The notes under the pieces: model-generated | Told to the model about the DNA's origin: nothing | Seen by the model: the letters and a program-made list of their open reading frames with translations, nothing else | Databases searched by the model: none | Origin: an uncultured Lachnospiraceae bacterium | Lineage (GTDB): Bacteria; Bacillota; Clostridia; Lachnospirales; Lachnospiraceae | Direction: 5' to 3' | Length of the DNA: 56,490 nucleotides | NCBI GenBank assembly: GCA_934320895.1 | Contig: CAKRFY010000016.1 | Location: 1 to 56,490, forward strand | Part shown: positions 29,009 to 37,064 of the stretch, piece after piece | Layout of the letters: each line of letters starts with the position of its first letter | Position numbering within the stretch: position 1 is the stretch's first letter | Program-made: the position numbers and the translations under genes

Positions 29009-31522
29009 CTAATTTACATAGCTTACAAATGTGTATCCTGCATTTTTGAATGTGTTTTCAGCAGAATTAAGTGATGTTGTTGCTTTTTTATGAGTTAAAG
29101 GGTCAAGCCATGTAATTGTACTTGCGGTGTATCCTGTTATTACAACTGCATGGGATGAACTTAACATACCGATTACAGGTTTACCGCTGCTTACAAAGTA
29201 AAGAATTTCATCCAGTGTACATCCCGTAAGATCAACAGGTTGTTCAATTTGTTTTTTTAACATTGACATTAGTGAATTGCCTTTTAAGGCTGTTTCTTCA
29301 GTTTGTGCCTGTGCTGCCTGGAGAAGCATAAGGACTGATGCTTTTATACTGTCTGTAGTAGAAGGATAAGACATACCAGATACTTCTTTTGATATGAATT
29401 TTCCGCCACGTTCCCAAATTAAATGTGTTTTGTTATCCATCACAACGCCCATCTGTTCATCAGCTTTTCTAATTGCTTTTGCCGGGGTTGTAAAACTTGT
29501 TGTAATCTGACCATATGCATAAACATAGTATTTTATAGCCGTATTATTTATATCTGCAAGATGTAGTGTAGTATTTTCAGTTACCATTACATGTTTTGAG
29601 CGTTGTATTTCAGGCATGTTTTTCATAACATGTTCAGTTGGCATGCAGATATATTTTTCTGTAAGAGACTGCTTTGTAACTTTTTTTGCAACATGTATAG
29701 TTGTCTCTGTTTTCTTTTTTTGGTTGAGTATACTGTCAGAGTTTGTAGATTTAAACTGATTTCCTGTTCTGCGTACTCTTTTTAAGCGGATTACATTATC
29801 ATCAACAGTTGCAGAGGTAACATAAATACCTTTATTTTGATAATCACGCAGTATATTGCCATTGCAGTCGGAAATTACAAGTTTGTAAGCCGGCTGTATT
29901 AGTTCACCGCTTTTGCTTTCATAAATATCTTTATTTTTGACAAAGCCATAAACTACATTTGCATCAATTGTACCAAGAACAACAATACTCTGATCTGATT
30001 TTGCAGTTACTTCAAGTTTTTTTGCCGTATCCAGGTTTAATATTGTAATTTTTTGTGCATAGTCTGAACTTGAGGCATTTGACCATACGAAACATTTAGC
30101 ATCCTGCATCATTGAGAAATTATCTTTTACAGCATTTTGGGTTAATATCTCATATTTTCTTGAAGATATATTGTATGCATATACTACATCGTTTATTGAA
30201 AAATAAAAGATATTTTGTTTATTTACATAACAATATTTTCCAAAGTCTTCTTTTAACTGTTGATAAGTTGTTTCGAGTGGAATATATACACGTTCAGTAA
30301 TCAAATTTTTTGAAGGATTGTAATTATAAAGTATAATACCAACACGACCTTCATAATCACCGCAGTTCATATAGCCGTAAACAACAAAGTTTATAGTATT
30401 TTTGTCATCAAAATTAAGTATTTTTATATTATGTTGATCATAGCAATCTCTAAGATAATCTGTTTTCTCCTGTGAAAAACTAAAAACTTCGTGTAAAATA
30501 TTTTTGTCTAAATTGTAGTACCATAGAGAACCGTTACGCACGAAAGCAACCTCATTTGATTTTTTGTTTGTTGTAATATCAAAATTCTGTTCATTTGTTA
30601 TTCCAAGTTTAAATTGACTTTTTTTAGTAGAAATAAATTTTGGATTAAAATCTGCTTCCATATTTCTTTTAAAATAAAGCAAATAAATCCTGCCACCGGA
30701 ATAACGAACTCTGTAAAATTCCTTTACAAGAAATGTTTCATTACCTGACGATGTTTTTGCACGTACATAATATTGATACTGTATTGCTGCCGTTTCAACA
30801 TTTATCTCCTTGATTGTAGGGACAGTTTCGGAAATGATTTTCGGATTTAACTTACCCCATGTAATAAGTTCAGGAGATGAATTTATATCTACGTTGGCGT
30901 ATGATGAGTTATTTGATGCATTACTTTCAAGATAATTCATATATTTAAATTTTTTCCCATTGCTAAATGTTGCATTGTGAAAATTATTTACAAAGTCCAT
31001 TTTCTGTTTCAGGAAAAAGTCAGTATCATAATATTTTATACGGGTGTAGAAATGTATTTTTTTACTCATACTTGTAGTAAGCGTAAAGTCCATACCATAT
31101 TCAGTGCTGGTATCAATACTTTCTGATAATTTGATCTTAAGTGTTTTATAGCCATTTTTAAGATCAAATGCGGTGAGATTATTTGTCTCTATTGTTTTGT
31201 TATTTGCGATATCTTTTAAATTGTATGTTAATTTTTTTATTTTTAATTTGTTTTCTTTTATTTTGACATAAAAAGATTTGTCTTCAGAAAGAGGTGTGAT
31301 TGATTCTCTTACTGAGGAGCTGTTTAACTCACTGCTGTATCCATGAAGAGTATTTATTGTGTAATCATTTCCAAGTTGAAGATACATTATGGGAAATGTT
31401 GCTGTTTGAAATTGCGTTGCGCTTGAGGTTTCTGCTGATGCCTCAGGTATCATTTTTCTAAACAGAAAAATTGATAATCCAAATAATAATAGTAATGCTG
31501 CTCCCTTATATAAACGTTTCAA
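29009..31522 (-). CDS. Large exported protein with C-terminal C39-like pseudopeptidase domain
   Basis: 837 residues. The signal/anchor is ALLLLFGLSIFLF (~8-21), followed by PEASA. The central part (~230-620) is repetitive beta-structure with Tyr/Asn-rich strands (VAFVRNGSLWYYNLDKN, KNTINFVVYGYMN), suggestive of a beta-propeller. The C-terminal ~120 residues resemble a C39-type papain-like domain: SSSHAVVITGY with His791, WLDPLT with Asp807 and SSGKPVIGML. The position expected for the catalytic Cys appears to be Ser725 (TTDSIKASVLMLL), so it is probably not a protease. Starts with TTG preceded by AGGAGGG. Function unknown. Confidence 0.7.
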   Translation of the reverse strand: MKRLYKGAALLLLFGLSIFLFRKMIPEASAETSSATQFQTATFPIMYLQLGNDYTINTLHGYSSELNSSSVRESITPLSEDKSFYVKIKENKLKIKKLTYNLKDIANNKTIETNNLTAFDLKNGYKTLKIKLSESIDTSTEYGMDFTLTTSMSKKIHFYTRIKYYDTDFFLKQKMDFVNNFHNATFSNGKKFKYMNYLESNASNNSSYANVDINSSPELITWGKLNPKIISETVPTIKEINVETAAIQYQYYVRAKTSSGNETFLVKEFYRVRYSGGRIYLLYFKRNMEADFNPKFISTKKSQFKLGITNEQNFDITTNKKSNEVAFVRNGSLWYYNLDKNILHEVFSFSQEKTDYLRDCYDQHNIKILNFDDKNTINFVVYGYMNCGDYEGRVGIILYNYNPSKNLITERVYIPLETTYQQLKEDFGKYCYVNKQNIFYFSINDVVYAYNISSRKYEILTQNAVKDNFSMMQDAKCFVWSNASSSDYAQKITILNLDTAKKLEVTAKSDQSIVVLGTIDANVVYGFVKNKDIYESKSGELIQPAYKLVISDCNGNILRDYQNKGIYVTSATVDDNVIRLKRVRRTGNQFKSTNSDSILNQKKKTETTIHVAKKVTKQSLTEKYICMPTEHVMKNMPEIQRSKHVMVTENTTLHLADINNTAIKYYVYAYGQITTSFTTPAKAIRKADEQMGVVMDNKTHLIWERGGKFISKEVSGMSYPSTTDSIKASVLMLLQAAQAQTEETALKGNSLMSMLKKQIEQPVDLTGCTLDEILYFVSSGKPVIGMLSSSHAVVITGYTASTITWLDPLTHKKATTSLNSAENTFKNAGYTFVSYVN

Positions 31523-31563
31523 GATTACCCTCCTTAATAAAAATATTAATTGTTCAATAGTTT

Positions 31564-31592
31564 AGTATAGTGTGTTTTTAAAAAAAAGGCAA
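31564..31592 (-). promoter_or_regulatory. Promoter of the 31522 exported-protein gene
   Basis: On the minus strand TTGCCT (31587-31592), a 17-base spacer and TATACT (31564-31569), about 42 bp upstream of the TTG start. Confidence 0.65.
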
Positions 31593-31615
31593 TGAACTTA
31601 ATAAAAACTTAAGCA

Positions 31616-31621
31616 TATAAT
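31616..31621 (+). promoter_or_regulatory. -10 box of the 31652 gene
   Basis: TATAAT at 31616-31621 on the plus strand with a poor -35 (ATGAAC, 18-base spacing). The predicted transcript start (~31628) lies after the in-frame GTG at 31625, which favours the ATG at 31652 as start. Confidence 0.4.
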
Positions 31622-31651
31622 GTAGTGAAAATAGTTAATGGTGCTTTTTAT

Positions 31652-32050
31652 ATGAAAAAAAACATATTTAATCGAATGTATGAAAGTGGTAATATGATGC
31701 CTTTAACTGCGGAGGAGATAATACAAAATAATAATTGCTGTGTGGCAGCACAGGAAGATGAATATAAGTATGATTATATTATGCCTGTAGAGCTAAGAAT
31801 TATATTAAAATATATAAATGATGAATGTGATAAATATGAATACGAGGATAGTCCTATGTTTGATGAGCTTCCTGAAAAAACATTTATTGATGAAATTGTC
31901 AGAATAGTAGCAGAGAGATATAGAAATGATGAGAAAGATAACAATTATTTTGTGGATAAAAACAGTGATTTGTTAATCTATGCACTTTTAATTGGCGTGA
32001 TTGTTTATAGAAAAAACAGACACGCCTGTATTAAAAGTAATAAAAAATAA
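31652..32050 (+). CDS. Hypothetical protein
   Basis: 132 residues, not recognised. It is acidic in the middle (DECDKYEYEDSPMFDELPEK) and has a weakly hydrophobic stretch near the C-terminus (SDLLIYALLIGVIVYRKNRH) that might be a short membrane or amphipathic helix, ending in a basic tail. It lies divergent from the large exported-protein gene and convergent with rsmI, whose stop is 9 bp away. An alternative GTG start at 31625 would add 9 residues but probably precedes the transcript start. Codon use resembles the neighbours, so it is probably real. Confidence 0.6.
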   Translation: MKKNIFNRMYESGNMMPLTAEEIIQNNNCCVAAQEDEYKYDYIMPVELRIILKYINDECDKYEYEDSPMFDELPEKTFIDEIVRIVAERYRNDEKDNNYFVDKNSDLLIYALLIGVIVYRKNRHACIKSNKK

Positions 32051-32058
32051 AATGAGTG

Positions 32059-32913
32059 TTATTTGTTTAAAAGTGAATTGTAAACTTCACGTTTTGGAAT
32101 ACCTCTGTCAAGTGCGACCTGTTTCATAGCCGATTTTTTATCCATACCGTTAGAAAGATATTTATCCATATGCTCTTGAATGGTTATTTTTTCCCATTCA
32201 TGAATAGAAATTGCCTCAAGTTCTTTGTGTGAGATTCCTTCGATTACTATAACATATTCGCCCTTTGGAGGTATCGTATTATAATATTCAATGGCAGAAG
32301 CGAGTGTCATCTGTTGTACTGTTTCATGTAGTTTTGTAAGCTCTTTGCAAAGAGTTATCCTGCGATTTCCTATATATGAATATAATTCAGAAAGAGTAGT
32401 TTTAAGATGATGTGGTGCCTCATATATGATAGTTGTCCGTGTTTCAGTTTTAAGTGCCTCAAGAATTGTTTTTCTTTCCTTTTTGTCTGTTGGAAGAAAG
32501 GCTTCAAAGGCAAAACGTCTTGTTGAAAGTCCTGATAATGTGAGTGCTGTAACACATGCACAGGCTCCAGGTAGAGATGTAACAGTTATTCCAGATTCAT
32601 ATGCCTGCTTTACAATTTCTTCTCCAGGATCTGATATTCCTGGTGTGCCTGCATCTGTTACAAGTGCAATATTTGTTCCAGTCAGCATTTTTTCAACAAG
32701 ATATTTTGCTTTGTCAATTTTATTGTACTCATGGTAGCTTGTCATTGGTGTTTTTATTTCAAAATGATTTAGCAGTTTAATTGTGTTTCTGGTATCTTCA
32801 GCTGCAATAAGATCAACTTCTTTAAGTATTCTTATTACCCTGAAGGTCATATCTTCAAGATTACCTATAGGTGTTGCACAAAGGTAGAGTGTGCCTGAGG
32901 CATTTACATTCAT
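32059..32913 (-). CDS. rsmI: 16S rRNA (cytidine1402-2'-O)-methyltransferase RsmI
   Basis: 284-residue tetrapyrrole-methylase-fold enzyme methylating C1402 of 16S rRNA at the decoding centre. It begins GTLYLCATPIGNLEDMTFR and has AEDTRNTIKLLNHF, LVTDAGTPGISDPG and RRFAFEAFLP as family blocks. Its ATG overlaps the stop codon of the preceding methyltransferase gene (ATGA), so they are translationally coupled. Last gene of the tmk operon. Confidence 0.96.
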   Translation of the reverse strand: MNVNASGTLYLCATPIGNLEDMTFRVIRILKEVDLIAAEDTRNTIKLLNHFEIKTPMTSYHEYNKIDKAKYLVEKMLTGTNIALVTDAGTPGISDPGEEIVKQAYESGITVTSLPGACACVTALTLSGLSTRRFAFEAFLPTDKKERKTILEALKTETRTTIIYEAPHHLKTTLSELYSYIGNRRITLCKELTKLHETVQQMTLASAIEYYNTIPPKGEYVIVIEGISHKELEAISIHEWEKITIQEHMDKYLSNGMDKKSAMKQVALDRGIPKREVYNSLLNK

Positions 32914-33665
32914 AGTATTCCTCCATATATATTTAATAGTTGTTTTGTATATACACCAGGTGTATCATATACTATTATTGGTGGTTCAAATTTAACAAAA
33001 GGTTTTCCATTTTTGACAGCTTCTATAAGAAGCATGTTTGGCTCCTTGGAGACGAAGGGCTGGACCATGCATATGCGTTTTGTTTCAAGTTTGTATTTTG
33101 CAAGTGTGCATAATATTTCCGTCATTCTGAATGGACGATGTACCATATAAAGACGTCCTGCAGTTTTTAGAAGTTTTGATGACTCTCTTGCAATATCGTC
33201 AAGTGTGCATAATATTTCATGCCTGGCTATTGCTTTTGGCATATCAGGATTTTTAATTCCATGATTATCGTTCATGTATGGTGGATTTGTTGTAACAGCA
33301 TCAAAAACAGCCGCACCGAAAATCTGTGAAGCTGTTTTTATATCGCCGTTTATAATATCAATTTGTTCGTCAAGATTATTTAATGTTACACTTCTTTTCG
33401 CCATATCAACACTTTCTTGTTGAATTTCAAGTGCACTAAAGTGTTTGGCTTTTGTTTTGGCAGAAAGAAGTATTGGGAGAATACCGGTACCAGTTCCAAG
33501 GTCAAGAACATTGTCATTTGTTCTTATAGTTTTTGATGCAAACGATGATAATAATACAGCATCCATACCAAAACAGAATTTTTCAGGATTTTGTATAATA
33601 TGAAGATCGTTTAATTGAAGATCGTCAAGTCGTTCGCCATTTTTTAAGTGTAATTTATCATTCAT
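32910..33665 (-). CDS. trmN6: tRNA1(Val) (adenine37-N6)-methyltransferase family protein
   Basis: 251-residue SAM methyltransferase of the YfiC/YabB type. Motif I is VLDLGTGTGILPILL, and the N6-adenine catalytic motif is TNPPYM. The N-terminal part (FGMDAVLLSSFA) is characteristic. It probably methylates adenine in tRNA; the exact target in Firmicutes is not certain. The start follows AGGAA that overlaps the ricT stop. It sits between ricT and rsmI as yabB does in B. subtilis. Confidence 0.88.
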   Translation of the reverse strand: MNDKLHLKNGERLDDLQLNDLHIIQNPEKFCFGMDAVLLSSFASKTIRTNDNVLDLGTGTGILPILLSAKTKAKHFSALEIQQESVDMAKRSVTLNNLDEQIDIINGDIKTASQIFGAAVFDAVTTNPPYMNDNHGIKNPDMPKAIARHEILCTLDDIARESSKLLKTAGRLYMVHRPFRMTEILCTLAKYKLETKRICMVQPFVSKEPNMLLIEAVKNGKPFVKFEPPIIVYDTPGVYTKQLLNIYGGIL

Positions 33666-33674
33666 ATATAATTC

Positions 33675-34832
33675 CTATTCAGGTTTAAAATTATTGTAGT
33701 TATTATTGTAACCGCCATTGTTATTACCATTACCACGGCGGAAATTTTTTGGTGACTGATGATAATTTTCTCGGTTTACATGTTTGTTTTTTTTGGCCTG
33801 GAAATTTTCATGGTTGTTTTCTTTCTGGTCAAAGCTTTTTTTGTGTTTATTGAAATTCTTTTTTGGCTGGCGTTTGTTTTTAGGTTTATTTTGCTCAGCC
33901 TCTTCTGCCAAATCTTCAATATCACCTTTTTCCATCTGTTCAAGTTCTTTTAATGCATTTTCGTCAAGTTCCTCATCAGGGAGTGCAAGTCCGGGAGATG
34001 GAGAGTTTCTTTTTGAACTTTTTTCAAATTCAAGATCATCAACATGGTATTCTCTGACTTCCTTTTCATCATTTTCTTTTGTTATAAGAACTTTGACAAG
34101 CTGTTTAAGGACACTGACGCTTTGAACAGTTCCATTGTAGCCATCTGATGTTGAGACTGTTTCGTTTATATGAGGAAGACGTTCATTTAAGTATTCATAT
34201 GCTTCTTCTTCATTTTTGAGACAACACATAAGTCGTCCACATACTCCGGATATTTTACTTGGATTGAGTGAAAGATTCTGTTCTTTTGCCATTTTTATTG
34301 AAACAGGAGCAAATTCAGAAAGGAAAGTGTGACAGCAAAGAGGTCTTCCACATATTCCAATTCCACCAATAAGTTTTGTCTCATCACGGACTCCTATCTG
34401 TCGGAGTTCGATTCTTGTTCGGAAAATAGATGCAAGATCTTTGACAAGTTCTCTAAAATCTATTCTGCCATCGGCGGTAAAATAGAAGAGAAGTTTGTTT
34501 TTGTCAAATGTATATTCAGAATCAATAAGTTTCATTTCAAGGCCGTGTTTTGCAATTTTTTCAAGACATATATTAAATGCTTCTTTTTCCTTTATTTCAT
34601 TGTCAGCATTTATTTTGTCATCTTCTTCGGTTGCTATTCGTATAACGGGTTTTAAGGGTTGAATCACCTTGTCATCGGTAACTTCTTTTTTCCCAAGAAC
34701 GACAAGCCCGTATTCTATTCCGCGCGCTGTTTCAACAATTACATGGTCACCCTTGTTTATGTCAAATCCGGTTGGATCAAAGTAATATACCTTTCCCGAT
34801 TTTCGAAATCTAACGCCTGTAATTAATATCAT
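33675..34832 (-). CDS. ricT: PSP1 domain protein RicT (YaaT)
   Basis: 385-residue protein. The PSP1 domain has the two Cys-rich motifs CGRPLCCHTF and CGRLMCCL (~residues 145-210), which in B. subtilis RicT help bind [4Fe-4S] clusters in the RicAFT complex that guides RNase Y and affects sporulation and competence. The last ~100 residues are a low-complexity Lys/Asn/Gln-rich tail (KNKRQPKKNFNKHKK, then GNGNNNGGYNNNYNNF), longer than usual, likely disordered and RNA-binding. The ATG at 34832 follows GGAGG; an upstream in-frame ATG overlaps that site. Confidence 0.93.
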   Translation of the reverse strand: MILITGVRFRKSGKVYYFDPTGFDINKGDHVIVETARGIEYGLVVLGKKEVTDDKVIQPLKPVIRIATEEDDKINADNEIKEKEAFNICLEKIAKHGLEMKLIDSEYTFDKNKLLFYFTADGRIDFRELVKDLASIFRTRIELRQIGVRDETKLIGGIGICGRPLCCHTFLSEFAPVSIKMAKEQNLSLNPSKISGVCGRLMCCLKNEEEAYEYLNERLPHINETVSTSDGYNGTVQSVSVLKQLVKVLITKENDEKEVREYHVDDLEFEKSSKRNSPSPGLALPDEELDENALKELEQMEKGDIEDLAEEAEQNKPKNKRQPKKNFNKHKKSFDQKENNHENFQAKKNKHVNRENYHQSPKNFRRGNGNNNGGYNNNYNNFKPE

Positions 34833-34852
34833 GTTTTCCTCCATATACAAAA

Positions 34853-35842
34853 TTAGTCTTTCATTGTAAGAATCATAAGTTCGATAGTAACATCAAAATT
34901 TACGTTTGCTTTCAGACGGACTTTTGCTTTGTCGATAGCGGCTATGATGTTCTCGATATCTTCATAGTTCCTTTTTGTTGCCTGTTCTGATATGGCTGAA
35001 TATTCATCACTGTATAATAAAAGATTTGCATCTTTTGTAACTTTAAACATAAGAACATCACGATACCATAAAAGCATGAGATCAAGATAATCATTGATAT
35101 CATTTTTGTGATTTGCAAATTCTTTTATGGTGTCCATAATGGAAGGGATATCCATTGAATCAACATTTTTGAGAAGCTTAAGTACCTGATTTTTCATTTC
35201 AATAAAATCACTTGAACTTGCAAAACGGATAGCTTTACCGATATTTCCTTGACAGTAATTTGCAGCTATCTGAGCTTGAGAATCCTCCATTTGAAGTTTA
35301 TTGACAAGGTAATTGCATATCTCATCTTTGTCAAGAGGGTTCATAGTAAGTGTTACACAGCGAGATTGTATTGTAGGGAGAAGGCTATCTACATTTTCTG
35401 TAAGTAGTATAATAATGGCATATACAGGTGGTTCCTCAATCGTTTTTAAAAGTGCATTCTGAGCCTGTTCTGTCATTTTGTTTGCATCTGGTATGATATA
35501 TACTTTGTATTCACTACTGTAAGGCTTAATAGAAATATCATTGTTTAACTGTTCGCGAATATCGTTTACGCTGATACTTGCCTTATCATGAGTGATATAT
35601 ATAATATCGGGATGGTTGTGTGACTCAGCTTGTTTGCATGATCTACATACACCGCATGCGTCACCGTCCTGAGTACGGTTTTCACATTGAATGGTTTTTG
35701 CAAGGGCGGATGCCAGTGTCTGTCTGCCGGAACCATCTTCTCCGTTGATAATATATGCATGTGACAGATTGCCCAGTCTGATAGCAGTCTGTAAATGTTT
35801 TTTTATGTTTTCCTGGCCAATAATATCATTAAAATTTGCCAT
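34853..35842 (-). CDS. holB: DNA polymerase III delta' subunit
   Basis: 329-residue clamp-loader AAA+ subunit. It starts NFNDIIGQENIKKHLQTAI, with a P-loop-like GEDGSGRQTL. The zinc module is C-x8-C-x2-C-x2-C (CENRTQDGDACGVCRSC, ~50-66). TEQAQNALLKTIEEPP and the SRC motif (QSRCVTL) are present. The modified P-loop fits delta' rather than tau/gamma. GGAGGTTTAGAT precedes the ATG. The position after yaaR and before ricT matches B. subtilis. Confidence 0.94.
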   Translation of the reverse strand: MANFNDIIGQENIKKHLQTAIRLGNLSHAYIINGEDGSGRQTLASALAKTIQCENRTQDGDACGVCRSCKQAESHNHPDIIYITHDKASISVNDIREQLNNDISIKPYSSEYKVYIIPDANKMTEQAQNALLKTIEEPPVYAIIILLTENVDSLLPTIQSRCVTLTMNPLDKDEICNYLVNKLQMEDSQAQIAANYCQGNIGKAIRFASSSDFIEMKNQVLKLLKNVDSMDIPSIMDTIKEFANHKNDINDYLDLMLLWYRDVLMFKVTKDANLLLYSDEYSAISEQATKRNYEDIENIIAAIDKAKVRLKANVNFDVTIELMILTMKD

Positions 35843-35872
35843 ATCTAAACCTCCGATTGTTTTTTGGATACA

Positions 35873-36313
35873 TTATGTGATAATATCAAGTATCAAACCT
35901 CGGATTTCATCAATTTTTCCAAGTATAGCCAAGTGGTCTTTTTCTTCTCTTAAGAGTTCTGCGGCCAGTTCATCTAAGGTTTGATTTATTTTTTTTACAA
36001 TACCATATACGCGGTGGCGGCCTTTTTTATCGAGAAAGTTTTCACGACTGAATTCATGTGAATGTGTAGCTATTTCATTCATAAATTCTTTTATTAGTCT
36101 GCGATAATTTTTCATGTCTCTTATATCCATGCGTTTGCCCAATTTGTCACCTTGCTGGGTGATTTCCTGCATCATGGTAAAAAGGGTTGCTTGAAGTTCC
36201 TGCTCTTCTATGGTACTGAGTAATGTGAAACGAAAGGAACCATCTGATTCAGTTGTTTTTGCAGCCTGTTCAATCTGTTGGAGCTGCTGCATTGGGGTGA
36301 TTTTTAAATCCAA
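35873..36313 (-). CDS. yaaR: YaaR family protein (DUF327)
   Basis: 146-residue mostly helical protein of the DUF327/YaaR family (FRFTLLSTIEEQELQATLFTMMQEITQQGDKLGKRMDIRDMKNYRRLIKEFM; KKGRHRVYGIVKKINQTLDELAAELL). Function unknown; always near tmk and holB. It uses a TTG start with GGAGGAATTATC upstream. The neighbouring yaaQ (DarA) gene of B. subtilis is absent here. Confidence 0.88.
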   Translation of the reverse strand: MDLKITPMQQLQQIEQAAKTTESDGSFRFTLLSTIEEQELQATLFTMMQEITQQGDKLGKRMDIRDMKNYRRLIKEFMNEIATHSHEFSRENFLDKKGRHRVYGIVKKINQTLDELAAELLREEKDHLAILGKIDEIRGLILDIIT

Positions 36314-36412
36314 AGATAATTCCTCCTTTTCTTTTTTGTAAAGATAAAATATTTGATATGTTAATCTGGATTTTATCTTTATATATATTATATCACAATT
36401 GTGTATAATGTA

Positions 36413-37045
36413 TCAATCAGTGAATAAATATGATACTTTTTGCCAGATTTCGTCTGCTATGTCATTTATTGAACTATTTCCATCAATTATAATTATATTT
36501 TCTATTGGTTTAAGTTTTTCAATAATTTCAAGATATTTTTCACGAACTTGTGTGAGTCGTGTTTTGTTTTCAAAAAGTTCTTTTTCAAAGCGACCATTTG
36601 CCATTCGGTCAAGTGTTATTTCAGGGTCAACATCAATAAATATATGACAGTCCGGGCGTAATATAGTTGTTGCCTGACTATTTAGCTGCATTACCCATTC
36701 AAGCGGAGCTTTTACGCTTTGATAAGCGTAATTTGAAAGTACAAATCTGTCTGATATTACAGCTATTCCATTATCAATTTTGTTCTTGAGTCCGTTTGTG
36801 CTGTTACTTATGTGGTCTAGTCTATCGGCGGCAAATAGTGCAGCAAGAGCAGCCTCATCCATCTGCATACGTCCTGTAAGGCACTGACGTATCATAACAC
36901 CTATTGGGCCGTCAGATGGTTCTCTTGTCTCCAGGCATTTAATGCCGAGTGACTCGATTTTTTGTTTTAAAAGATTTATCTGTGTTGTTTTTCCGCTTCC
37001 ATCAATTCCTTCAAATACAATGAAGCTGCCTTTTTTTGCTGACAT
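36413..37045 (-). CDS. tmk: Thymidylate kinase
   Basis: 210-residue dTMP kinase making dTDP for DNA synthesis. P-loop FEGIDGSGKTTQ, the DR-x motif SDRFVLSNYAYQ and ETREPSDGPIG are visible; the LID region is FEKELFENKTRL. Length is normal. AGGAGGCATAAATAC precedes the ATG. It appears to be the first gene of the operon tmk-yaaR-holB-ricT-trmN6-rsmI. Confidence 0.96.
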   Translation of the reverse strand: MSAKKGSFIVFEGIDGSGKTTQINLLKQKIESLGIKCLETREPSDGPIGVMIRQCLTGRMQMDEAALAALFAADRLDHISNSTNGLKNKIDNGIAVISDRFVLSNYAYQSVKAPLEWVMQLNSQATTILRPDCHIFIDVDPEITLDRMANGRFEKELFENKTRLTQVREKYLEIIEKLKPIENIIIIDGNSSINDIADEIWQKVSYLFTD

Positions 37046-37064
37046 GTATTTATGCCTCCTAAGT

